A DNA stretch of 64,000 nucleotides from Pseudomonas sp. S06B 330 (GTDB lineage Bacteria > Pseudomonadota > Gammaproteobacteria > Pseudomonadales > Pseudomonadaceae), in contig NZ_CP088149.1 of assembly GCF_002845275.2 (NCBI RefSeq), positions 4,026,501 through 4,090,500 on the forward strand, read 5' to 3'. A model generated the notes under the pieces. It was not told where the DNA came from. It saw only the letters and a list, made by a program, of their open reading frames with translations, and ran no database searches. Below are positions 9,346-17,694 of the stretch, one piece after another. Within the stretch, counting starts at the first letter, position 1. Every line of letters starts with the position of its first letter. Made by a program: the position numbers and the translations under genes.

Positions 9346-10155
9346 TCAGCGCGCCGCGCCGAGCTTGCCCTTATCGTCGGAAAAGACAATCTCGACCCGA
9401 CGGTTCTGCGCCCTGCCCCGCTCTGAGGCATTGGCTTCAACCGGATACTGATCGCCATAACCCTCGACCTGAATCCGCTTCTCGTCGACGCCCAGGTCAA
9501 CCAGCATATCGGCAACCGCCTGGGCCCGGTCACGGGACAACTTGAGGTTGTCTTCCGAAGCACCGGTACTGTCGGTGTAACCTTCGATGCGCACAATACG
9601 CTTGGGATTGAGTTGCAGGAACTGCACAAGCTTGAGCACCGTGCGACTGGCTGAGTTTTTCAACTCGGCACGACCGGTATCAAACAACACATCACCCAGA
9701 GTCATCACCAGACCGCGATCACCCTCGGTGGTGGCCAGGCTGACAATTTGCGCCTCCACCCACTTGCCCTGCTGCTGCACACTGGCGAGCTTGGCTTCGC
9801 GCAACGCCAGTTGCAGACGCTGGCGCTCAAGTTCGAGCTTGGCCAGACGTTCCTGATTGAGGACCAGATTGCTGTGCTCGCGAGCGATGTCACTGTAGCG
9901 CTGGCTCAGGTAGGCATAATGGCGCACATCAGCACCGGTGCCGAAGTAGCTGGACAGACGATCAGCCCGGGCCAGCGACTCACCAGCACGGATTACATCC
10001 CGCGGCGCACTGCGCAACACATCGGAATCGTCCTTGACGGTCTGGAATTTGGCCGCCGCTTGATCCAGCGCCGTTTCGCTGCGCTGGCTGGCACAGCCCT
10101 GCAGGCCGACGAGGCCGAGCAGCAACACCGCGGCCATAGGTTTAATCGAACTCAC
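9346..10155 (-). CDS. OmpA-family lipoprotein
   Basis: 269 residues. A lipoprotein signal ends at the lipobox LQGC (cysteine about 21). A central helical region (about 40-130) has coiled-coil character. The C-terminal OmpA peptidoglycan-binding domain (about 145-260) has LGDVLFDTGRAEL, IEGYTDSTGASEDNLKLSRDRAQAVADML and GYGDQYPVEANASERGRAQNRRVEI, with the D and R residues that hold diaminopimelate. It likely tethers the outer membrane to peptidoglycan. It overlaps the upstream DUF4398 gene by 4 bp, so the two are translationally coupled. Confidence 0.88.
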   Translation of the reverse strand: MSSIKPMAAVLLLGLVGLQGCASQRSETALDQAAAKFQTVKDDSDVLRSAPRDVIRAGESLARADRLSSYFGTGADVRHYAYLSQRYSDIAREHSNLVLNQERLAKLELERQRLQLALREAKLASVQQQGKWVEAQIVSLATTEGDRGLVMTLGDVLFDTGRAELKNSASRTVLKLVQFLQLNPKRIVRIEGYTDSTGASEDNLKLSRDRAQAVADMLVDLGVDEKRIQVEGYGDQYPVEANASERGRAQNRRVEIVFSDDKGKLGAAR

Positions 10156-10505
10156 GGCTGCTCCCCCAACTGTTTGCGCAGGCGATTGACCCGCGATTGC
10201 AGCAGGTCCAGCTGCGCTTTGCTTTTACTGGTCAACACCTGCGCCTCAGCCAGACGGGCGTCGAGCTCTGCCTGCTCAGCACGCATGCGTGCATCGCGGT
10301 AGGCTTCATTGCTCATGTTGACCTGAGCCCGGGCCATTTTATCTTCAGCCATCTTCAGCTCTGCGACCTGATCGGTCGCACCCACGGCCTTGGCTTGCGC
10401 CAATGCCTGCTCAGTCAGACGCAGTTGCTCAGTGGGTGCCGGATCATTGGCACATCCGGCCAGCGCCAGCAGCGCCAGGGCTGCAAATAGTGGTTGGATT
10501 CTCAC
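10152..10505 (-). CDS. DUF4398-type lipoprotein
   Basis: 117 residues. A lipoprotein signal ends at LAGC, followed by an almost wholly helical, alanine- and glutamine-rich domain (EQALAQAKAVGATDQVAELKMAEDKMARAQ) matching DUF4398. Such genes regularly sit directly before an OmpA-family lipoprotein, as here, and the helix could pair with the coiled coil of that partner. The molecular function is not established. Confidence 0.8.
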   Translation of the reverse strand: MRIQPLFAALALLALAGCANDPAPTEQLRLTEQALAQAKAVGATDQVAELKMAEDKMARAQVNMSNEAYRDARMRAEQAELDARLAEAQVLTSKSKAQLDLLQSRVNRLRKQLGEQP

Positions 10506-10514
10506 GCAATCTTC

Positions 10515-11339
10515 CTACTGTTTAGGGGCATCCAGCGGCACCTGCATCTGCGCTTTCCAGCGCTCGATATTACGTTGCAGCACCGCTTGAGACACGCCGG
10601 AGGCCGGCAATTCTGTCAGCTTTTTCGCCAGTTGTCCGCGTATCCAAGGATCATTGCAGGCAGAATTATGCGACAGCGCCAGGTACAAGCCAGGACGGTC
10701 CAAGGGCAAGCCGCGAGCCACCAGCTCATTGCTCATGCCCAGGGTCTGGGCCATGGCCATGCCGGAATAACGCCCGGCCAATACATAGTCCACTTGACCG
10801 AGCAAAAGTTTCTGGAAGGCTTGGGTCAGGTTCTGGGCCGGCGCCAGCTTGAGCTGGGTTTTGGCAAAAGACTCGAATTCGGGGGTCAGCCGCGCCTTTT
10901 CTGACAGGCTGCCCTGGCGCTCATGCAAGTCGGCAAGCCCCTCGTAGACCAGCGGCGAATCATGGCGGGTCCATACCAGGTACTCGTTATGCATCAGCGG
11001 CGGATGCACATAGTCCAGGGAGGTCAGCTCAGCGGCCAACAGCGGCGAATCGACAAGCATATCAACACGCCCGCTCCGCACTTCCTCCAGAGCGTCGCTA
11101 CGTTTACCGCTGTAGAGGATGTCGATTTTCAGCCCAAGTTCGGCAGCGATCTGATTGAGTAGATCAGCATTGGCGCCGATCAGGTGCTTGGGATCTTTCG
11201 GGTCACGCCATAGATAAGGTGGCGCATCAGGGCTGCCGGTGGCCACCAGACGCTCGCACTTGCCCACCGCCATTACCTGTGACGGCAGCAACAACGCCGC
11301 AAGCACCAGCGCCGTCTTCATCCGGCCAAGCCATCCCAT
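10515..11339 (-). CDS. periplasmic solute-binding protein, family 3
   Basis: 274 residues with signal peptide MGWLGRMKTALVLAALLLPSQVMA. The mature part reads as a type-3 amino-acid-type binding fold: GSPDAPPYLWRDPKDPKHLIGANADLLNQIAAELGLKIDIL and VRSGRVDMLVDSPLLAAELTSLDYVHPPL. No permease or ATPase gene is nearby. It stands 9 bp upstream of the DUF4398-OmpA pair, so it is more likely an envelope sensor or orphan binding protein than part of an ABC importer. AAGGAG upstream of ATG 11339 supports the start. Confidence 0.82.
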   Translation of the reverse strand: MGWLGRMKTALVLAALLLPSQVMAVGKCERLVATGSPDAPPYLWRDPKDPKHLIGANADLLNQIAAELGLKIDILYSGKRSDALEEVRSGRVDMLVDSPLLAAELTSLDYVHPPLMHNEYLVWTRHDSPLVYEGLADLHERQGSLSEKARLTPEFESFAKTQLKLAPAQNLTQAFQKLLLGQVDYVLAGRYSGMAMAQTLGMSNELVARGLPLDRPGLYLALSHNSACNDPWIRGQLAKKLTELPASGVSQAVLQRNIERWKAQMQVPLDAPKQ

Positions 11340-11370
11340 GCAACCGACTCCTTACCCACCTGCTGAAAAT

Positions 11371-11432
11371 AAAAAAGCCCGGCCCTGGGGCTGCGCAAGA
11401 CTGGCTTGCACAACCCGCCCGGACCGGGCCCT
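11371..11432 (-). terminator. terminator of the etfBA operon
   Basis: On the minus strand GGGCCCGG is followed by an inner stem (GCAAG...CTTGC) and then CCGGGCTTTTTT. The T tract lies 3' of the leftward etfA gene, which stops at 11453. Confidence 0.7.
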
Positions 11433-11452
11433 TTATAAGTGAAGCAGCCGGA

Positions 11453-12382
11453 TTAAACCAGCTTCTCCAACTCAGGTACGGCTTCGAACAGGTCAGCGAC
11501 CAGGCCGTAGTCAGCCACCTGGAAGATCGGCGCTTCTTCGTCCTTGTTGATCGCAACGATCACCTTGGAGTCTTTCATGCCGGCCAGGTGCTGGATGGCG
11601 CCGGAGATACCGACGGCAATGTACAGCTGTGGCGCAACGATTTTGCCGGTCTGACCGACCTGCATGTCATTGGGTACGAAACCTGCGTCGACCGCAGCGC
11701 GCGAAGCGCCGACGGCAGCACCCAGCTTGTCGGCCAGGGCGTACAGGTGTTTGAAGTTGTCACCGTTCTGCATGCCACGACCGCCGGAAACGACGATCTT
11801 GGCAGCCGTCAGTTCAGGACGATCAGACTTGGCCAGCTCTTCACCAACAAATGCCGAGATACCAGCATTGTGGGCAGCAGAAACGGCTTCAACAGCAGCC
11901 GAACCACCTTCAGCGGCAACGGCGTCGAAGCCGGTGGCACGGACGGTGATGACTTTCACGGCAGCGTTCGATTGCACAGTGGCAATGGCGTTGCCGGCGT
12001 AGATCGGACGCTTGAAGGTGTCAGCCGATTCAACCGAAATGATTTCAGAGATCTGGTCAACGTCCAGCAGCGCAGCGACGCGCGGCAGGATGTTCTTGCC
12101 GTTGGAGGTAGCAGGTGCCAACACGTGGCTGTAACCCTTGCCCAACTCGGCTACCAGCGGCGCGATGTTTTCCGGCAGCTGGTGTGCGTAGGCTGCGTTG
12201 TCGGCAACCAGCACCTTGGCAACGCCAGCGATCTTGGCAGCAGCTTCAGCAACACCACCGACGTTCTGGCCTGCGACCAGCACGTGGATGTCACCACCGA
12301 TTTTGGCGGCAGCAGCAACAGTGTTCAGGGTGGCCGGGGCAACGGCACCGTTTTCGTGTTCAGCGATAACCAGGATAGTCAT
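11453..12382 (-). CDS. etfA: electron transfer flavoprotein alpha subunit
   Basis: 309 residues. With EtfB it accepts electrons from acyl-CoA and other dehydrogenases and passes them to ETF-QO. The FAD-binding C-terminal domain is plain: [51 protein letters not shown] and [39 protein letters not shown] (about 190-290). It follows etfB with no intervening bases and is the last gene before a terminator. Confidence 0.97.
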   Translation of the reverse strand: MTILVIAEHENGAVAPATLNTVAAAAKIGGDIHVLVAGQNVGGVAEAAAKIAGVAKVLVADNAAYAHQLPENIAPLVAELGKGYSHVLAPATSNGKNILPRVAALLDVDQISEIISVESADTFKRPIYAGNAIATVQSNAAVKVITVRATGFDAVAAEGGSAAVEAVSAAHNAGISAFVGEELAKSDRPELTAAKIVVSGGRGMQNGDNFKHLYALADKLGAAVGASRAAVDAGFVPNDMQVGQTGKIVAPQLYIAVGISGAIQHLAGMKDSKVIVAINKDEEAPIFQVADYGLVADLFEAVPELEKLV

Positions 12383-13132
12383 TTAGATTACCTTCGCCTC
12401 GTTCTTCAGTTTCTCGACCAGTTCAGCAACCGACTTGACCTTGATACCCGCGCTGCGAGCAGCTGGCGCTTCGACTTTCAGGGTCTTGTTGGTAGAGGCG
12501 GTGGAGACGCCCAGCGCGTCTGGAGTAACGGTCTCCAGCGGCTTCTTTTTGGCCTTCATGATGTTCGGCAGCGACGCGTAGCGCGGCTCGTTCAGGCGCA
12601 GGTCAGTGGTAACGATCGCTGGCAGGTTCAGCGCAACAGTCTGCAGGCCGCCGTCGATCTCACGGGTGACATTGACCTTGTCGCCAGCCACTTCAACCTT
12701 GGAGGCGAAGGTGCCCTGAGCGAAACCGGTCAACGCAGCCAGCATCTGGCCGGTCTGGTTGTTGTCGCTGTCGATGGCTTGTTTGCCAAGGATCACCAGC
12801 TGCGGCTGTTCTTTGTCGACCACTGCCTTGAGCAGTTTGGCCACGGCCAGCGAGGTCAGCTCTTCAGCCGATTCGACCAGCACCGCACGGTCAGCGCCCA
12901 AGGCCAGCGCAGTACGCAGTTGCTCCTGAGCAGTGGCCGGGCCGACGGTAACGACGACGATCTCGCTCGCCACGCCCTTCTCTTTCAGGCGCACGGCTTC
13001 TTCTACGGCGATTTCGCAGAAGGGGTTCATGGACATCTTGACGTTAGCAAGGTCGACGCCGGAGTTGTCCGCCTTGACGCGAACCTTGACGTTATAGTCG
13101 ACCACTCGTTTGACAGCTACAAGAACCTTCAT
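12383..13132 (-). CDS. etfB: electron transfer flavoprotein beta subunit
   Basis: 249 residues from [22 protein letters not shown], the standard EtfB N-terminus. I used ATG 13132 rather than an upstream in-frame start. The AMP-binding region [27 protein letters not shown] and the signature [43 protein letters not shown] (about 160-205, with VTREIDGG at its start) are present. It is first in etfBA and divergent from ETF-QO across a 545-bp region. Confidence 0.97.
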   Translation of the reverse strand: MKVLVAVKRVVDYNVKVRVKADNSGVDLANVKMSMNPFCEIAVEEAVRLKEKGVASEIVVVTVGPATAQEQLRTALALGADRAVLVESAEELTSLAVAKLLKAVVDKEQPQLVILGKQAIDSDNNQTGQMLAALTGFAQGTFASKVEVAGDKVNVTREIDGGLQTVALNLPAIVTTDLRLNEPRYASLPNIMKAKKKPLETVTPDALGVSTASTNKTLKVEAPAARSAGIKVKSVAELVEKLKNEAKVI

Positions 13133-13508
13133 GGATTCCTCGTTACTCTCCGGTGAAAAGAATGTCGCCTGGGGCAAACCCGGCGATTGCGCGTGGGTAC
13201 AAGGGCACCTCTAAAAACGATTGCAGCCGATAGAATTTAACCCTGACCCAGCAGTCTCAATTCGACCTTGCAGCAGCAAAACCCATGAGTCATTTTCTGT
13301 CGTGGTGTGTAAACTCCACTACAAAGCGGGTTATGGCCCAGCTGCCCGGCTTTTCGCCTGGTTTTTAGGGGTGCACCTGCATCCGACGGTCAGCCTACGG
13401 CGAGCGCAAAACCGCTCGTATCTTGACCGTAACGCCTAATCCGGTCAATACGGCAAATCGGTCAGATTCACGCCGTGCGTCTTTGATTTTACTGGCCTGC
13501 GGCAAATT

Positions 13509-13522
13509 CAAACAAACGTTTG
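13509..13522. promoter_or_regulatory. PsrA-type operator
   Basis: CAAAC-AAAC-GTTTG matches the described PsrA site (G/C)AAAC-N(2-4)-GTTT(G/C). PsrA is the TetR-family fatty-acid-responsive regulator of Pseudomonas and is known to act on etf and beta-oxidation genes. The box directly abuts the -35 element of the ETF-QO promoter, a position suited to repression. Confidence 0.65.
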
Positions 13523-13524
13523 TA

Positions 13525-13553
13525 TTGGACCCCGCGAGTGGTGTAGATATAAT
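13525..13553 (+). promoter_or_regulatory. sigma-70 promoter of ETF-QO gene
   Basis: TTGGAC (13525-13530), a 17-bp spacer and a perfect TATAAT (13548-13553) lie 124 bp before the GTG start. Confidence 0.78.
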
Positions 13554-13676
13554 GCGCGGCCAAGAGAAAGCGGTGTAGTCCGTCATCACTCAGGCTACAG
13601 CTTGAGCGTACCGAAAATGACCGCCTGACACCCGCCAATAAAGAAAAACCGATGAGCCTTGAGTAGGAGAGAACCT

Positions 13677-15341
13677 GTGGAACGCGAATACATGGAATTC
13701 GACGTGGTCATCGTCGGCGCTGGCCCGGCGGGCCTGTCAGCCGCCTGCCGACTGAAGCAGAAGGCCGCCGAAGCCGGTAACGAAATCAGCGTTTGCGTGG
13801 TCGAGAAAGGCTCGGAAGTCGGTGCCCACATCCTCTCCGGCGCAGTGTTCGAACCGCGCGCCCTGAACGAACTGTTCCCGGACTGGAAAGAGCTCGGCGC
13901 GCCACTCAACACCGAAGTCAAACGCGACGACATCTATGTGCTCAAGGATGCTGGCAGCTCGGTCAAGGTCCCAGACCTGTTCGTGCCCAAAACCATGCAC
14001 AACGAAGGCAACTACATCATCTCCCTGGGCAATCTGTGCCGCTGGCTGGCCCAGCAGGCCGAGAACCTTGGCGTAGAGATCTACCCTGGTTTCGCCGCCC
14101 AGGAAGCGCTGTTCGACGAGAACGGTGTTGTGCGCGGTATCATCACTGGCGACCTCGGTGTCGACCGTGAAGGCAACCCGAAAGAGGGCCTGTACACCCC
14201 AGGCATGGAACTGCGCGGCAAATACACCCTGTTCGCTGAAGGCTGCCGTGGCCACATCGGCAAGCAGCTGATCAAGCGCTTCAACCTCGACAGCGATGCC
14301 GACGTGCAGCACTACGGCATCGGCCTCAAGGAAATCTGGGAAATCGATCCAGCCAAACACGAGCAAGGCTTGGTGGTACACACCGCCGGCTGGCCGCTGG
14401 ATGTCATGGCCAAAGAGAACACTGGCGGTTCCTTCCTCTATCACCTGGAAAACAACCAGGTCGTGGTTGGCCTGATCGTCGACCTGTCGTACAGCAACCC
14501 GTTCCTGTCGCCATTCGACGAGTTCCAGCGCCTCAAGCACCACCCGGTCATCAGCCAGTACCTCGAAGGCGGCAAGCGCATCAGCTACGGCGCCCGCGCT
14601 CTGGCCAAGGGCGGCCTGAACTCGTTGCCGAAGATGGTCTTCGCCGGTGGCGCCTTGATCGGCTGTGACCTGGGCACCATGAACGTGGCCAAGATCAAGG
14701 GCAGCCATACGGCGATGAAGTCCGGCATGCTTGCCGCCGATGCCGTCGCCGAGGCGCTGCTGGCCGGTGGCGAAGGCGGCGATCAGCTCAACAGCTATGT
14801 CGACGCTTTCAAGGCCAGCTGGCTGTATGAAGAACTGTTTGCCAGCCGCAACTTCGGCCCGGCCATGCATAAGTTTGGTCCGATGCTGGGTGCAGCATTC
14901 AACTATGTCGACCAGAACTGGTTCGGCGGCAAACTGCCATTCACCCTGCACGACACCAAGCCGGACTATGCCTGCCTGAAACTGGCAGCCGACTCGAAGA
15001 AGATCGACTACCCGAAACCGGACGGCAAACTCAGCTTCGACAAGCTCAGCTCGGTGTTCCTCTCCAGCACCAACCATGAAGAAGAACAACCTTGCCACCT
15101 GAAGCTGACCGACGCTGGCATCCCGATCGGCACCAACCTGCCGCTGTACGATGAGCCTGCCCAGCGCTATTGCCCGGCCGGTGTGTACGAGGTGGTGACC
15201 CAGGAAGACGGCAACAAGCGCTTCCAGATCAATGCGCAGAACTGCGTGCACTGCAAGACCTGTGACATCAAGGACCCTTCGCAGAACATCACCTGGGTGA
15301 CGCCGGAAGGCGCAGGTGGTCCGACTTACCCGAACATGTAA
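13677..15341 (+). CDS. electron transfer flavoprotein-ubiquinone oxidoreductase
   Basis: 554 residues starting at GTG 13677 (MEREYMEFDVVIVGAGPAGLSAA). GTAGGAGAG immediately upstream decides this start. The N-terminal FAD fold is VVIVGAGPAGL (about 10). The C-terminal 4Fe-4S cluster ligands are in NCVHCKTCDIKDPSQNITWVTPEGAGGP (about 520-548). It is a membrane-associated enzyme that moves electrons from reduced ETF to ubiquinone, completing the route from fatty-acid and amino-acid dehydrogenation to the respiratory chain. It is divergent from etfBA and ends in a strong terminator. Confidence 0.96.
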   Translation: MEREYMEFDVVIVGAGPAGLSAACRLKQKAAEAGNEISVCVVEKGSEVGAHILSGAVFEPRALNELFPDWKELGAPLNTEVKRDDIYVLKDAGSSVKVPDLFVPKTMHNEGNYIISLGNLCRWLAQQAENLGVEIYPGFAAQEALFDENGVVRGIITGDLGVDREGNPKEGLYTPGMELRGKYTLFAEGCRGHIGKQLIKRFNLDSDADVQHYGIGLKEIWEIDPAKHEQGLVVHTAGWPLDVMAKENTGGSFLYHLENNQVVVGLIVDLSYSNPFLSPFDEFQRLKHHPVISQYLEGGKRISYGARALAKGGLNSLPKMVFAGGALIGCDLGTMNVAKIKGSHTAMKSGMLAADAVAEALLAGGEGGDQLNSYVDAFKASWLYEELFASRNFGPAMHKFGPMLGAAFNYVDQNWFGGKLPFTLHDTKPDYACLKLAADSKKIDYPKPDGKLSFDKLSSVFLSSTNHEEEQPCHLKLTDAGIPIGTNLPLYDEPAQRYCPAGVYEVVTQEDGNKRFQINAQNCVHCKTCDIKDPSQNITWVTPEGAGGPTYPNM

Positions 15342-15355
15342 GTCAGGCGCAGACT

Positions 15356-15394
15356 AAAAAGCCCCCTCGCCTTCGCGGCCTGGGGGCTTTTTTT
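15356..15394. terminator. terminator between ETF-QO and MFS transporter genes
   Basis: AAAAAGCCCCC - TCGCCTTCGCGGCCT - GGGGGCTTTTTTT is 15 bp past the ETF-QO stop. The paired A and T tracts suggest it serves both convergent genes. Confidence 0.92.
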
Positions 15395-15432
15395 GTTACC
15401 TAACCACTGCCTGGCGGCAGCGGTTAGGTACA

Positions 15433-16743
15433 TTAGCAACGCACGGCGTCATCGTCGAAGGTGCTTGCCTCTCGTGCCCCGAAGTACATCGCCGTCAACA
15501 AACCGACCGTACCCATGATCAACGCGAAGCCCACACACACCCAAGGGCTCCACGGCATCAGTGCGATCAGCATCAGCGGCGTGGTACTGGCCCACAGCGC
15601 ATAGGCGATGTTGTAGGTGAAGGAAATCCCCGACACACGAATCGCCGCCGGAAACAGGCTGACCATCACCGAAGGTACTACCCCAACGACACCACAGGCC
15701 AATCCGGCCAGGGCATAGGTGACGCCGGGCCACGCCCAGCCACTTACCAGGCTGGCGTACAGAGCGCCAATACCCAGCGGTAATAGCAAGCTGTAGAACA
15801 TCAACGCACGCCAGGCACCGATTCGATCAACCAACAAGCCCGCCAGTACACAACCTATATTGAGAAAGACGATACCCATACTGCTCAACGCGAACGTATG
15901 ACCGGCACTCATGCCAAAGCGCTGCTGCATCACGGTTGGGGTGATCACCACCAACACCACGACCGCCGAAGTCAGTACACAGGTCAGCAGTACCGCCGGG
16001 GTCAGCGCCCGTCGATGCTCACTCAATACTGTGCGCAACGGAAAGGCCACCGGCTGCTCGCGACGCTCACGCAACGCCAGAAACACCGGCGTTTCACTCA
16101 ACCAACGCCGCAGCCACACGCCAATCACGCCAAACACCCCTCCCAACAGGAATGGCAAACGCCAGGCGTAATCAAGAATTTCCTGCGCCGTAAACAGCTG
16201 CGCCAGTGCCGTGGCCGTCAAGGCACCGAGCAGATAACCGAAGGTCAGTCCCGCCTGGAGAAAGCCCAAGGCGTACCCTCGCCTTCCAACCGGTGCATGT
16301 TCCGCGACAAAAACCCATGCGCTGGGCACTTCACCGCCGACCGCGGCGCCCTGAAAAATACGCAGCGCCAGTAAAATCAACGGCGCGAAGTAGCCGATCT
16401 CGGCGTAGGTGGGCATCACGCCGATCAGCAGACACGGCAAAGCCATCATCAGAATGCTCAGGCTGAAGACCTTTTTACGGCCCAAATGGTCGGCAAAGTG
16501 AGCCATCAGGATCCCGCCCAGCGGTCGCGCCAGGTAGCCCGTGACGAAGATCCCGAAACTCTGCAGCAAGCGCAGCCACTCGGGCATCTGCGGCGGGAAG
16601 AACAACTGACTCAGGGTCAGGGCAAAGAATACAAAGATAATGAAATCGTAGATTTCCAGCGCGCCGCCCAAAGCCGCCAGGCTCAAGGTCTTGTGATCAC
16701 TGCGCGTCAGGCGGATCGCCGGCGCAGGCGTGGTGGCTGTCAT
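15433..16743 (-). CDS. MFS transporter, metabolite:H+ symporter-like
   Basis: 436 residues with about 12 hydrophobic segments. SDHKTLSLAALGGALEIYDFIIFVFFALTLSQLFFPP and GYLARPLGGILMAHFADHLGRKKVFSLSILMMALPCLLIGVMPTYAEIG match the metabolite:H+ symporter branch (proline/betaine, citrate or shikimate type). AHFADHLGRKK is the conserved loop 2-3 motif. The substrate cannot be told from sequence; a dicarboxylate, sugar acid or betaine is plausible. ATG 16743 (MTATTPAPAIRLTRSDHK) is preferred over the longer frame. Confidence 0.85.
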   Translation of the reverse strand: MTATTPAPAIRLTRSDHKTLSLAALGGALEIYDFIIFVFFALTLSQLFFPPQMPEWLRLLQSFGIFVTGYLARPLGGILMAHFADHLGRKKVFSLSILMMALPCLLIGVMPTYAEIGYFAPLILLALRIFQGAAVGGEVPSAWVFVAEHAPVGRRGYALGFLQAGLTFGYLLGALTATALAQLFTAQEILDYAWRLPFLLGGVFGVIGVWLRRWLSETPVFLALRERREQPVAFPLRTVLSEHRRALTPAVLLTCVLTSAVVVLVVITPTVMQQRFGMSAGHTFALSSMGIVFLNIGCVLAGLLVDRIGAWRALMFYSLLLPLGIGALYASLVSGWAWPGVTYALAGLACGVVGVVPSVMVSLFPAAIRVSGISFTYNIAYALWASTTPLMLIALMPWSPWVCVGFALIMGTVGLLTAMYFGAREASTFDDDAVRC

Positions 16744-16848
16744 AAGGGTATCCGTTAATCGGTGGGCATCAGCGCGCTTCGGCGCGCCAGGGCGAACGCA
16801 AGAGGATAGCAAAACACACCCCAAGGGTGCGCCGGCTGATGGCTCGAC

Positions 16849-17334
16849 TCAGGAATGGCGGGAAAATAGTGTTTGCACGAAATCCATCCGCTGCGGCGCA
16901 AAGCCTGGATGTGCGGTGCGAGCGGAAATATCAGGCAGTTGGCCGATGACCTTCGGCGCGTCGATGATGGCCATGAACGTCTGCATGGTTTCGTTATCCG
17001 GCACCTTCGGCAGGCTGAGATTCACCGCCTCGCGCTGGCTACTGGGGACGGCCGGCACTTTCAAGTGTTGGGACTGGTACAGCAGGGCATGCTGGATTTG
17101 CGCATTCACCCGGCAAAAACGTTCCAGGTCGACCCCGACGTGGTTTGCCAAGTCAATATTACCAACCAAGAGGTTGAACGGCTGTAACGCGCCTTGGACC
17201 AGACGCTGCAGGTCCTCAAAAGACTCGACGGGCGCGATGCGGTAATAGCCCATGCCATTGAGCATCTTCTCCAGCTGCAGCAACTGCATGGGGTGCTCGT
17301 CGGCGATCAGGATCCGCAGTGATTTGTTCGGCAT
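16849..17334 (-). CDS. stand-alone response-regulator receiver-like protein
   Basis: 161 residues. The N-terminal 120 residues read as a receiver (LRILIADEHPMQLLQLEKMLNGMGYYRIAPVESFEDLQRLV), with no DNA-binding or enzymatic output domain after it. At the expected phospho-acceptor position, FNLLVGNIDLA, an asparagine appears to replace the aspartate, so it may not be phosphorylated in the usual way. The Lys of LSLPKVPDNE is present. No histidine kinase adjoins it. ATG 17334 gives the canonical beta-1 strand; an in-frame ATG six codons upstream is less likely. Confidence 0.7.
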   Translation of the reverse strand: MPNKSLRILIADEHPMQLLQLEKMLNGMGYYRIAPVESFEDLQRLVQGALQPFNLLVGNIDLANHVGVDLERFCRVNAQIQHALLYQSQHLKVPAVPSSQREAVNLSLPKVPDNETMQTFMAIIDAPKVIGQLPDISARTAHPGFAPQRMDFVQTLFSRHS

Positions 17335-17592
17335 CGTCGATGACCAAGGCATATGAGCATGAGAGGCATTCCTTGACCATACTGCGCCAATGACTCAACT
17401 ACAGGCTGATGGCGGGCACTTCGCCAGATTAAGGGTCTGTATTGATAGTTGTCGGGAAACCTACAGAAATCAAGGACAGCCACAACGGAATTTTCACATC
17501 CCACACAGAAAGTTCGACTATTGGTAATCAGATCAAGCCATCAGGCCAATACCCGCCTCAACCTGATCTTCTTCCGAACCTCTCCATAGCGG

Positions 17593-17616
17593 TAAATTCT
17601 GCCGCGAGTCTCTCGT
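17593..17616 (+). promoter_or_regulatory. PvdS iron-starvation (IS) box of pvdRT-opmQ
   Basis: TAAAT (17593-17597), 16 bp, CGT (17614-17616). This is the described PvdS-dependent promoter pattern, 78 bp before the pvdR start. It lies in the 361-bp gap between the receiver gene and pvdR, where I see no other gene. Confidence 0.82.
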
Positions 17617-17694
17617 TTACAGGATGCCTTCCGTGTCTGTCGTGTATGCCGACAGCGTGACGCCACGGCCCAACCCTATTGGCTGGAACCCTGC

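Larger units (their letters stand above)
13133..13676. other. etfB / ETF-QO divergent intergenic region
   Basis: A 544-bp stretch with no convincing gene. It holds the PsrA-type box and sigma-70 promoter of ETF-QO (listed separately). On the minus strand a weak TTGAGA/TAAATT pair at 13234-13260 has a 15-bp spacer and might serve etfB, but I do not rely on it. Confidence 0.6.

Noticed and set aside
11219..13156. 645-codon plus-strand open frame antisense to etfAB
   Set aside because: Shadow of the two conserved flavoprotein genes; odd composition and no ribosome site.
13234..13260. Weak promoter-like pair for etfB
   Set aside because: 15-bp spacer and poor -10; only noted in the intergenic entry.
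13737..15251. 504-codon minus-strand frame opposite ETF-QO
   Set aside because: Antisense shadow of a strongly conserved enzyme.
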